Origin: Dioscorea cayenensis subsp. rotundata
Lineage: Eukaryota > Streptophyta > Magnoliopsida > Dioscoreales > Dioscoreaceae
Length of the DNA stretch: 64,000 nt
Assembly: GCF_009730915.1 (NCBI RefSeq)
Contig: NC_052486.1
Coordinates: 21,977,589-22,041,588, forward strand
Direction: 5' to 3'
Below the pieces are notes generated by a model. It was given only the letters and a program-made list of their open reading frames with translations. It ran no database searches and was not told the origin of the DNA. A program made the translations under genes and the position numbers. Shown piece by piece: positions 9,751-21,500 of this stretch; the stretch's first letter is position 1, and each line of letters opens with the position of its first letter.

Positions 9751-12573
9751 GAGATGAAGGCGACTTATGTTTAACACATTTTTTTTTTTCAGTTGAGTTC
9801 TGTATACCTTCAATGCCTACCCCCCACAATGTATTATGTTTACCTCTACCTTCTACCTCCCACTTTTGATGTTCACTTTACATTTTTCATTTTATTAGTT
9901 TACCAAAAAACCCATTACATGAGACCGGTTTGAATGTTGTCTATGTTTTTAATATACAGGTAATGAGGGTATGCCGGTATGGCAGTCAGACCCTTTGTTT
10001 TGGCTATTCATGAACAATTAATTTGTGTTTTTAAAATAAACTACATTGTTAGGATGTGTTTTTTGATTTGTTGTCCATGTAGTTGCAATCTGGTTTTTCC
10101 ATCCTCTTGAAATTGAAGAGTTTTTCCGACATGTGTAGAATGGCTGTTAATTTTTGCCGTCAATGTATTGCAGATATCTCCTAAAGACCTCACCATTAAT
10201 TGACCTAAAAAGAAAGACCCTATTAGAATATATAATTCGATTACAATGAGTCTTAGACACTGAAAAAATGTAAATTTAAAAAACAATTACAAGCACAAAT
10301 AAATGACTTGAACAACTGCATAGAGGAATTTTGCAGCCATTTTCAAAGAGGCCAAGGATCTGTATGGTTGACAACTTGTTAGGTCTTCCTAGTGTAGGTA
10401 GCTGTCTCTCACTGTCACAAAGCTAATAAATAAGGGAGATCAAGGTCTTTCTCTTGCTGCCTTTCCTCAAGGCATGGTCCTTTGTTTTTTTTTTCTTTAC
10501 GAGCTGGAGTTCGCCGTATGTATGCATAACTTCTAACCTGCAAGAAAGATGAACGCATGCAGCATGCGTCCCTCATTTACTAAACTGAAGTATATATATC
10601 AGTCAGTGGCTCCTTGCTTGCAATGTATTTGTGGCAATTATTTTTAGAACTTGTTGTATGATATTTTGTTGAGGAAGTTAGAAAAAATGTCAGTATGGTC
10701 TGCATTATCATGCTTGGTCTTCCACACACAGTACCAATTTTAATTTGATTGACATTGCTATGTACTGAATCAATTGATATCTTTAGTTGGTTGATTTTGC
10801 ACATGCCAGTACTAATTGCTTAGGGTCAGATTATTTTGCACATGCCAGTAGTAATTGCTTGGGGTCAGATTTTGTTCTTTCTGTTGGTTGTATGGAAGTA
10901 GGAAACCAACTTGACTAAAGAAAACCGGAATGCGTTGAAGGTGGATCTGGTGGCCGGACTGGATGTGATGTGAATTTGGTGACCAATTGGATGTATGGGG
11001 GCTCATTCCATTGATGAGTAACTAATCATAATACCAATTTTTTCTTTATAGGTTTGACTTTTCTCCCACTCTGTTACAGATTTATTATGCATAATGTCAC
11101 ATAGGTCTAATTGTGAGTCAGGAAGACAATTTAAGTATACAATTAAAAGTTGTTTAAAATAATTCCCGATTTGTTTTGGAAGGGTCTAATTGTGAGCAAA
11201 AAAAAATTTCAAAATAATTGTTGTTTTATCTTATCAAGATAAGATTTGTATTTTTTTGTCAATTTTGTCTATATTTAATAAATAATTTTAATTGGAGTAT
11301 TTTGAAAAAAAAACCAATGATGTAATAGGTAGAAAAATTAATAAGGAGAATCATGTAAAAATTATAATTGTAGTCCCAAGAAAAATAGGGTAATTTGGTT
11401 ATTTAACTTAGTTTAATTGAAATTATATGTATCTCAAAAAAAAAATTATTGTGCAAAAAGCTAAAACGACATCTAATTCAGAACTCAAAACGGAGGGAGT
11501 ATAATTCAACCCGCTTTTCCATTTTATTTAGACTTTACAAGATTTTATTTTGGTTTCCAATTAAAATTTTTGAAATAAGTTCCTTTTAGGTTCTTTAAAA
11601 TTAAATTATTGTAATTTTCTTCCTATTAATGTAGATATGTATTTTGACGGCTTTAATTAATCTATGAAAGGGAATAAACTGTCCGCGGGTAAATTTGAAA
11701 CTGTTTACCACTGTCTTTTGTGATAAGCGCATGAGTTCTACAAATCATTTTCAAGTTCAATTGAACCTAACACTAACACAAACGGACAAACCAAATCCTG
11801 AAAAAATTTGAACCAAACCACCAATTCGCCAACATCATTAACTCAAATAAATAAATAAATAAATAAATATACGAAAATAATTGTATGATCTTCAATATCA
11901 TAGCACAGTTGAATTAAACTTTTAGTATTATTTTGAACTGACATTAAATATTTTATTAGAAAAAACTCTTTTTAAATTCTTATTACATATAATTAAAATA
12001 AACATTTAGACATATATAATTCTTTTATAAATTTTTTACATTAATTTTATATTCTGCATAAACACACCTGCAGTAGTACCCCAAACACTCCAGACCAAAC
12101 CCTTCCAAAAAGTCATTCACTATAATATGAACTACAAATGCTTTTTGATGGAAAAAGTAAACAAACATACTCTTTTTAAAAGTACAAACCCAAACAGAAT
12201 TAAGAAAGCTTCCATGTTGCCTAACAAACAAAAACAATAGAAAGGAAAAGGAAGCAGAAGTGAGAGCTGACCTCATTGACGAAAGCAGCACACCTGACAT
12301 ATTTTTCTCTATAACACAATGGCTGCTCATTGCTTTTTATAAAACTAAGCTTTACTTGATGCTCGTCGAACCTGGCAAAACACCACTTGATATATAAAAT
12401 GATCGATAGCATCACCGAGATTTACCGACCTCTTATTGCTTTACGGCCCATGCAATCAGTAACTCATTGTTCTTGCCAAAAGATATCACATGATAGTCTT
12501 CAAGTTAAAGAACACAATGAAATGGATGACAATACAATGCATAATGATTCATCATACCTCATCTATAAATCGA

Positions 12574-15500
12574 TCATCTTATCTGAGCTGGGCAACATAG
12601 CAGGCCTGATGCATCGGACCCGACAACAGCAAGTTCGCAAACAGCACGGAGCCGCCCTTCAATTGCCGGACGAACCTGGCTCCGCAATAAGGGCAGGACA
12701 TGTCCTTCTGACCGCGGTAGATTGGAACGAGGGTTGCTCCACAAACAACAAATGGATTCCGGAAGTCATAGTTCAGCTGCTGTGTGTCTTTCGTGATCAC
12801 CACAGGCCTGCAGGACTTGCCCTTGCCTTCTTCGCTTGGGGTTCGGTGGGGCTGTTCTCTAAAGAGCATCTAGCAAAGTTGGAAGCAGTGGCATAATTGC
12901 CCGCCTTGAAAGCAGATGGTCATTGCGCATGTACGCACGCAGTCTTGCATGAATTTTTGAAGCTTGCAGTTGGTGAAGTATGCCGCCAACTCCTGCTGCC
13001 TGACCAAGTTGTCCTTGGTTTCTTTCCGCTTTCGACCTCCATCTTCAAGCCCAGTACATATTCTTTCGCTGATTTCAATAAGCTCTTTGACTTCATCAGC
13101 CTCCCTCCTTGAGTCTACTACAGTTTAGCGAATGGTGTGCAAGATGTTAAGGAATTGACGTAAAGCCGTCAGGGAACTTCCCTTCTGTTGTGCTTTATAG
13201 GCCGCCTTCAGCTTCTCATCCACTGTGACAGCTAAACACAAGGGCCGGAGGACTCCTAACATTAGGAGTGGATGACTCGTCCATCCCCTCTCCAAAGCAG
13301 TTGATAGCACTGGAGCTGAAGCTAAGGCTTGCAAATATGTGTGGCTGCCCATGAATAGATCCATAAACATGGGTTTCAAGGGGAGCAAATTCTTGATGCT
13401 AGGTTGCCGGCTAGCAACGCATTGCAGTGTCAAAATTTCCAGCTGCCACTGGTCCCGGCAAGGGATGATTTCTGGGTCCAAATTTGGCTCACCGGCATGC
13501 CTGCTGTCTGGAGTAACAAAATAAATTGAGACCTGGCATGAGCTGTGGCCTTGGGAGTTTCAACATCAGGTGGCAATTCAGATCTTCCAGGTCCCAGCCT
13601 CCTTCCTCATCATTCTCCTCATCGGCTTCGCCATCCTCGACATCTCCAATGTTGCCATTCTGTATAACACCCTCTACATCCACAATATCCAGTACCTCAT
13701 CGCCCCAGTCAGCAGCATTAGCTTCTTCGTCTTCTTCATCTTCAAGTCCTCCCCTTCCCGCTATCCAGCCCACCTTCGAAAATACCTCTCATTACCCTCA
13801 ATAATGGCCAATCTCCACCGCACATTAGGGGAGGAGGTGGCAGCATGAGCGATCGAGCCTTTTCCTCCGGTATAGAAGGAATATTGTCTCCCAGCTCTGC
13901 TGCAAGCCTGCCTGCAACCTCGGTAAGCCCATGTGGCAGCAGTGACATAGGCAAGGGTAAATGGCCTGACTTCTCCAAGATCTTCACACGTTCCTGAATG
14001 TCACCTAAATACATGGCATTATGGAACTGGCCCATCATCATTCTTAATCTCTGCTATTTTCAGCATTTTGGACAATTTCTCTGTGTTTCCAGTTATGAGA
14101 TAAAGAAAAGAAAGCCTCTCAAAGTTCTTTGTCCTCTGGTATGCATATTCAACGATACTCGTATTTCCTGACGAAGAGCCTCAATCCCTAGCCTATACCA
14201 GTGATCTTTTCTCATCTATTTCCTTCGCTGAAGCAACAGCAATCTGAATGTTCCCACTTTCAATAGCCAGGTTGAATCGTGTCCTCTCATCTTTGACAAA
14301 ATGCAGAGCCACCTCTGGGAAACCCTTTTGCTGGAGGTAGGCAATCACTGCCTAGTCCACATGGCTGCAATTCCTGATCATGCTCATCACATGGTCATAT
14401 CTTTTTCTCAAAAGGGAGAGCTTGAAGATATATTCAGTAGCATCAATTATCACGAGTTGACTCTTACCTCACGGTCCAAGCAATAAATGCTACTCCCAGA
14501 AACCTTGGTAATGTATATGAGGAACATCAAGAGTTTTTATGATACCATTATCCCCATTGGGAGGCATACTTGATGTGGGTCAAAGTTGAGTAGATGAAGA
14601 CCCCATTTTCATCCCAAAAGCACCACTTTTCACACACGGATAGTCTCATGCAAAGAGTGCACTTGTGGACAAGTTTCTTGGTGGCAATAACAATAGCATG
14701 TTTGCTGAGCAATGCAACATTCTCCATATCCACTTGACCAGACAATGTACTTCACAGAAGGAGTCTGAAGCTCCCCAAGGATAATCCTTTGCTGAAGATC
14801 AAAGATGACAACTTTATCCTCAGCCCTACACAACAAATTGCCAGTGCCAGCATAAAAATATCGATCAGTTGCAATAGGAAGAGGACTCTTCTTCACAATC
14901 TCATTCTTAAGGTTCTTAACCAATGCCTGATTGCTACCCTTGTCCAACACTGCAAACCTATTACGAGCTACAAAAACAGCTGACCCCCCAGATCCTTTCT
15001 TTTGCATCCTGCACAAAAATCACTCCTTCCAGAGGTATCTTTTTGGAACAATATAAAGTTCATATGACTCACCATCTACATCAAAACAGATCAAAACAGC
15101 ATTCTCTGTGGGACTATATGAAAGTGTCCTTGGTCCTTGATTCAGGCTAACAGATCCCGCCTTCTTATTGGAAGCACCTGAACTTCTTTCTGGGACGAGA
15201 ACTCCTAGTATACTGCAGGAAGCGATCTTTTGACATAGTATACAGAATCTCCACTAACAGAAAAAGCAGGGACGTTCTCTCTCCAATTTGAAAAGACAAT
15301 CATACCACTGTCATGACCAGCTGCAAGAAGGTTCATTTCTGGATGGGCAGCAAGAATCCAGAAAGCGGTCATGCTCACGGTCGAAAAAGTCTGAATGCTA
15401 GTACGCTTTGTAGCATCCCAGATACGAATGCTTTTGTCTTCTGAGTTGGAAACAATAATATCCTGCTTTGCATGGAACATTACACATGAAACATTGTTCA

Positions 15501-17253
15501 TGTGCCCCCTCAATGTGTCTACTTCCCAAGCCTTTGTATCTACTGAAAAAGAAAGAACTTTTGTCAACAAAATTTTTCCAACATGCAAAGTTAGCTTGTC
15601 AATATATGAAAAGTAGAAACCCATGTCTTTAATAAGGATCAAAGCAATTAATTATCTGTATATATATTGATATAGCAGCAGATTATAGTAAATGCTTTGC
15701 TGAGACAATTTATCTCATTATTTCATTTTCTTAATAGGAAGCTATTGGGAGACATGCCAAGAAAGGGGCCACACATTCATATATCCCAAAAAATCATGGT
15801 TGGAGGCAGTTTACAAAAATTCAGTTCATTCTATAAAGCAAAAAAAGATTCGAGCTTATACAGACAACAGCAGGAGTTATTATTGTTGTTTACAAATTAC
15901 CGTTCATTCGCCATAGTTTCACTTGCCGATCATCTGCTCCAGATACAATAAGAGGCAGAGTTGGATGAAAAGAAGCCCAGTTGGCACCACGATCATGACC
16001 TTCTAATACATACTTGACAACAGCATCAACTCCCCAAACAAATCTGCTATTCATCTGACTCAGCCTGAAAATATCATCAGCAGGAGACACTGTCTTCTTC
16101 CTCAATGCACCAATATCCCAAACACGAACTGTCTGATCCAAGGAAGCTGAAACCACCAAGTCTTCCTTTGGATGAAAATGATGCACACATGACATAGTGG
16201 TTGTGCCCTGTCAGCACAGAAATGCAAGTGCGTGACTGCCAGTTCCAGATCCTAATAGTCTGGTCATCACTAGCACTGACAATCCAGGGGTACTCATCAT
16301 GAAATTGGACCGTCTGGATGTAGTCAAGGTGCCCAAGAAGTGTAAATAAACAACGATGTTCTTTTGTAATTCCAAACTTTTGATCTTGTAATCATCACCT
16401 GCAAATGAAATTGACAACATTAGCATCATAGGTAAATCTAGTTCTGATAATCAAGTCAATACAGAAGAAGAAACAGTACTATCAGTGCATAAGAAGAATA
16501 CCATATATTTGAAAGGATCTCAAGCAACGTCAAGACAATTAAGTCCCAACATTAAGATTGGGCAAAATAAAATATGTAGCATTTAGACGAGTACTGCCAT
16601 TTTCTAATCCTTTTGGTAATCAGAATAATAAAAGATCAGCACAAATTCAACTACACTTTAAATTACAGGAACAATGCTCAGATCCAGCTACATGGAAAAT
16701 TTTGATAGTTTTAACTTCTAAATTGCATTTTTTATTTACAAGTTGACCATACTCCAAACAAATTCGAATCATTTTAGATCTTTCAAAACAATACAAAAAA
16801 CCAAAAAACATAAAATCAATTTATGAAAATGCTTCACAGAAAATTCATGGAAAAAATAAATCACGATCCAAGCACCACCCTGAATGCAAAGATTGCGACC
16901 AAAAATCAGAACAAAATTACACACGTAGTTAAAAACCAATCAAATTATAAACTTAAAACCACTGCTCAGATCTACAGATCAAGATCACAGAAAACCAAAA
17001 GATCTGAATCAAGGCAATAGCAAACGAACAGAAAGGACGAACCTCCAGAGACGAAGAGAGGGTTGGGACTTATGGAAGTGGACGCCACGAACAGGCCCAT
17101 CATGCTCGTCAAAAGCGGTCAATAAGGAGTGCCCATTCAGTAGTCCCAGAGCTGGATCACCCCGCTGTCAAGCTGGAAAAGGATCCATGGCCGCTTGCTA
17201 TGAAAGCTCAGCCCCTTCACCCGATTACTCTTCGTCTCAAACTTCGTCAGCAT
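12574..17253 (-). CDS. Coatomer subunit alpha (alpha-COP), reading frame broken by many small indels
   Basis: This is the scaffold subunit of the COPI coat, which carries cargo from Golgi to ER. The start [20 protein letters not shown] at 17253 is the family N-terminus. Exons: 17253-17043, 16398-15901 and a large exon from 15542 to the TGA at 12574. WD40 blocks ([40 protein letters not shown]), the acidic linker (near 13600) and the C-terminal domain ([24 protein letters not shown], end AQIR) are all recognisable in order. The frame is broken many times: exon 1 alone shows a TGA after LWDY plus several one-base insertions, and further breaks lie in exon 2 (near 16385, 16170 and 16045) and throughout exon 3. 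Introns are kept, so it is not a processed copy. It is either a decaying gene or poorly polished sequence; I favour the latter. Confidence 0.85.
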
Positions 17254-18569
17254 CCTTCTCCTCCCTTCCAAAACCCCCACCACCCTGCGCAAGAGATCAA
17301 GCATTAGGGCACGGATCTGAGAGCCAGATATGGAGATTAACATCAAAATGGAAACAAAGGTTTGGATTCAAACCTAGGGATCTCAGATCTGGAGACGATC
17401 ACCGGAGCGAGATCTCAAGAATCGCTGATCAGGTCTTCGTCCGTCCTTGGCTCCCGCTCGTGCTTCTTCTCTCAATCTCTTCGCTTCTTAAAAGAAAGCT
17501 CTTTTGGGGAGCGAAGCGAGGACGGTGAATTTGGAATTGGGGGGTTATGATTATTGAGATGGGATGATCTGAACCGTTGATTCGGTGTTTTGTTTGCACG
17601 GACGGTCCGATTGGGATCTATTGGAATGGGATCGATATGGAATTGGAAAGAGCGTGGCTTCGCTTCGAAGGAACAAGTGTATCTAGTTTCGGGAGGTGGG
17701 ATCCTGTGTAGCTCTCTGAACATGGAATAGAGTTATGGACGCATGGATATTTGACACGTGGATAATCTAATGCGGATCGGATTTGGAAGGGGTTCTAGGC
17801 TTAAGTATTGTCTACAAGATGCATTCCCTAATTCGATGTTTTTTACATATAAACCCTCTGATTTGACTGGTATTTTTATCGTATATAAAACGCATTTCAT
17901 AATATTTATCATTTTGCCATAATCACTTGTAAATATATAAAATTTTTATTTTCGATAATATCTAAAAACATAAAATAACGCCGCCTTAACTAACCTTTTT
18001 CTTTTGTGTATTTACTGATTGTAATTTTTCAATTATTTTCAATTATTTATAAAATAAATTTATATTTTTAAACACATCACCCGTGCTATTATATATTAAC
18101 TCAGTAAATCAAATGACTAAAAAGCATCTCAACTGTACGGATATCCGTACAGAATATGATTTATATGCGGAGAAAATTTTTTGTACGGATACATGACTAC
18201 GTAAGAACATCAAAATTTCGTACGGGTATATAGGAGGGAAAAAAATCATGATGGCATAGTGTAATCATTTATCGAGAAATGACTAAATCATAAAACTTGC
18301 CCAAAAAATCTTAAATCTTCAGCTTTTGTATTCTGAAAAGTGAAAACAGCACAAAGACTGGTCTGTAAAAGAAATTGAAATTAGCATGCAATCAGATGAA
18401 GAAAAATAGAGAACCCTAAAAAAATCAGAGACAACTAAACTTTGAAATTTACATCCTCATAACTAAAAACAACCATTGATTCCCATTACCAAATATGACT
18501 GATTAAACCGCTAGCAAAGTAAAGAAAAAATATAAATGTTCTTAGAGAAATGTACTGGAAATCATCCAC
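17254..18569. other. Intergenic region: alpha-COP promoter side and PSD1 3' side
   Basis: 17254-17700 would be the alpha-COP 5' leader and promoter (minus strand). A G-box core CACGTG lies at 17755-17760. 17800-18480 is AT-rich and contains an 18-base perfect palindrome at 18134-18151. The part nearest 18569 should hold the PSD1 3' UTR. No additional coding sequence is seen. Confidence 0.45.
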
Positions 18570-21500
18570 CTATTGACTTCCCCATCTACCAATGGCTTCT
18601 CCAACCCTGATTTTCATCGCCTTTTTTCACACAAAACTTGAATTCTGGAGATGAACTGATGCCTCCAGCCAAACCTGAGATGGGAGCTTGGAAAATGAGA
18701 ACTACAGTAGAACCCATGTTGAATGCTGCTACCTGAAAGGGAAAAGTACAAAAGAGAACCCACAAAATGTTAATGCTAAGAAAAAGCCACTTCCTATTTT
18801 TGATCAGGCATGAGATATGATGTAACCTCTTCGCCCTTCTTGAGCATCAGTCCGGTGCCCTCAGCATCATATACTCGCTCCTCCGGGGGCTCCGAGGATA
18901 GCAGTTTCAGCTTTGGCCTGTTTGTCCTGAACTCTGGTTCAATATACAGCTGTCGAAAACAAATGTTTACACTATGAGCTGATAAGAGGGTTACTTGGGA
19001 AAGGAAATGTTGGGTTTCGATCATGGACATCATCTTAGAAACGTTAAGAAAATGTGTGAACAGAACTGCTTTTTAATGGCCGTCATATGTTATCAAAGAA
19101 GCACATGCTTCTGATATTGGTCTGGATGATGGTTCAACAATTGTAATAAAGGTCATATAAGGGTTGGACGTTTAATGTGAGACCTAAGCAGAAGATATTG
19201 GATAATAAAATTGATGTTCTTTAACCTAGAATTGATCCTTTTATAAAACTCCAACTTTAATATGTAGGCTGCTCATGCTGTTCTAGTTTATGGTTACCTG
19301 ATACCTAAGGAAATTGCTGAGCCTCCATATTGCTCACTCTTCAATGCACAACACTAGGAATGCTAAAAAATAAGAATAAGTGTGATGTAGCTGACATAGC
19401 AAGAACAAGACACAAGAGATTCTCCCAAATGCAACAAATCTAGAATGCATAAATAGAGAGTCAGAATGTGTATGATGCAGATTTATTAGCAAGTTAAAGG
19501 ATAAAAATGACGAACTTGAATGGAACCAATATTGGTAGCACCAATTGCTGCAAGTGCCATAAAGCCTTCTCTCCACTGACCTTCAAGGACAACCTAATCA
19601 CAAGATTCATCAATTGGAATGACATGATATGCTCAATGTAATCCAATTAAATAAATAGCATCAGTGTAATGGATTTAAAATGTCACAAGCAGATATAAAA
19701 AGAATGGAAGAAAAAGTAGAAACAGGAACACAATATGTTTTATCTTTCAAAAACAATTAAATGAATCGGTAAAATGTATAGCTCAGTATTTCAATAACAA
19801 GCATAAGTCAGGTTGTGAGAATACTTGAGCCATGGTTTAACACAGAGCTTTACATTTGAAAATCTGCTTTTACAAACATACATCAACTCACGTCAAGGAA
19901 AAACAAGACCTTACACAAGAGAACATATTCTTATATAAAATGTTGGTCAAAAACATCATAAAGAGACTTGCTTAAATTTTCAATTTCACCAAAAATCAGA
20001 CAATGAAAACTGCCCACTTGTGTTCACTAGTGAGATAGCCAACATTCTTCTAGACCATTATCCATAATGGCATCACTAAGCACTGACCTCATCAAGGTGC
20101 TATACCATGCAAAAATGACCACAAACCACAGAGCCTTTGCATACATAGATCATATCATTTTCAGGTGATTTCATCACTTTAGGACTCTGACGTATTTTCA
20201 CCAAGTCAAATCAATCACACAAATCAAAATTCTATCAAGGCTTACCAACAAAAACTAGCTAAATATCTAATTTACATTTTTTCAAAGAACCTCCCCAAAT
20301 GATGATCCTTAAGAGAGACAACTTTCTAACTGATATTCTGATCCAATCTTAGGGGGAACCAAAAGTCACCATCAATTAATGGGCTTAAAATGATCATATC
20401 AACTATAATGTGAAGTGCAACAATTTAGGTTAACCAAATCCACCAAGTGGAAACCATGAAAGTAACAATGTGCAATAATGAACTATTGATACATTGAGAA
20501 GTACTCCCTCCATTTCATATTAATTGTCACATTTGAGAATTTTCCTTTTTTCAAATTATTTGTCACCTTTAAGGGTTCTATAAGTATTGATTATTTTTTC
20601 CCAATTTTGCCCTCCATCTCGTTTAGAGAGACATGTGCACATTAATGAGAGTAAATAACTCCCAAAAAAAAAAGGTAAAAATGTCTTATCATATATATAT
20701 ATATATTTTTTGGGTTTTATAAGCTTTAATGACAACCTTAATATTTATGCAAAGCTCAAATGTGACAGCTAATACAAAACGGAGGGGAGTATGAAAGGCA
20801 GCTTTTAGTGTTATTGTTTGAAAAAGGTTTATTTAACACATTTCAAATTTTCAAAAAAAACCCTCATTCATGGCTGAAAAAATATAATACTGAACTTCTA
20901 ACTATAGGTTGACGTCAAAACAAACAGCCAATGAGTGTGTGTTTGTATATGTGAACACAGTTGGCGCTTCAGTTGGTGGTTGCAGCCATGAAGGAACAAA
21001 CAAAAGCTTCCAAATTTATTGTTTTTTACAGAGATTACTGACATTTGAATATTTTTAGAATTACCCGTTCATTTTCAATGTGCAAATTTTTAATTGTCCT
21101 TGTGGCTCGCTCATTCATGGGAAATAGATTGCCTGTAAACACATTTCAACAAAAAAAATAATAATAATAATAAGCAAAAGTTATACAAACTTCAAACAAC
21201 ATAAGACAAATTTTCATGAATTGGCAAAAAGAAGAAAAATGTTTAGTAAGCTATGCCAAAACAAAAGAAAAATTATAACAAAGCAAAAGACGAGTGCCAC
21301 AGGAAAACATGTAATAATGGGAGCTAATATATATGCATTATAAATGTAAGATCCATCCTTTTTATATTGGATCATGACTGATGAGAAAAATGAACATCAG
21401 ACCATGCAGCGTAATAATTAATAAAAAGCACAATAATAAGGTAAGCAAACGAGTATGCTAAAGTCTAGTCGTCTAGATAGTTATCAATCAGTCCAAGCTT

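Larger units (their letters stand above)
8328..12573. other. 3' UTR tail and long intergenic region
   Basis: After the small gene come two families of degenerate tandem repeats (8465-9015 and 9100-9750, listed separately). Then follows about 2.8 kb of AT-rich sequence with no protein-like frame. A Stowaway-type terminal word (ACGGAGGGAGTA) sits at 11491-11502, but I cannot find its partner end. 12000-12573 is AT-rich and lies just downstream of the alpha-COP stop, so it probably includes that gene's 3' UTR. Confidence 0.5.

Noticed and set aside
11491-11502. Second Stowaway MITE
   Set aside because: Only one terminal word is present and I could not find a matching opposite end with a TA duplication, so it is at most a fragment.
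12025-12330. 101-codon minus-strand frame downstream of alpha-COP
   Set aside because: AT-rich, phenylalanine-rich composition with no family resemblance. It lies where the alpha-COP 3' UTR is expected.
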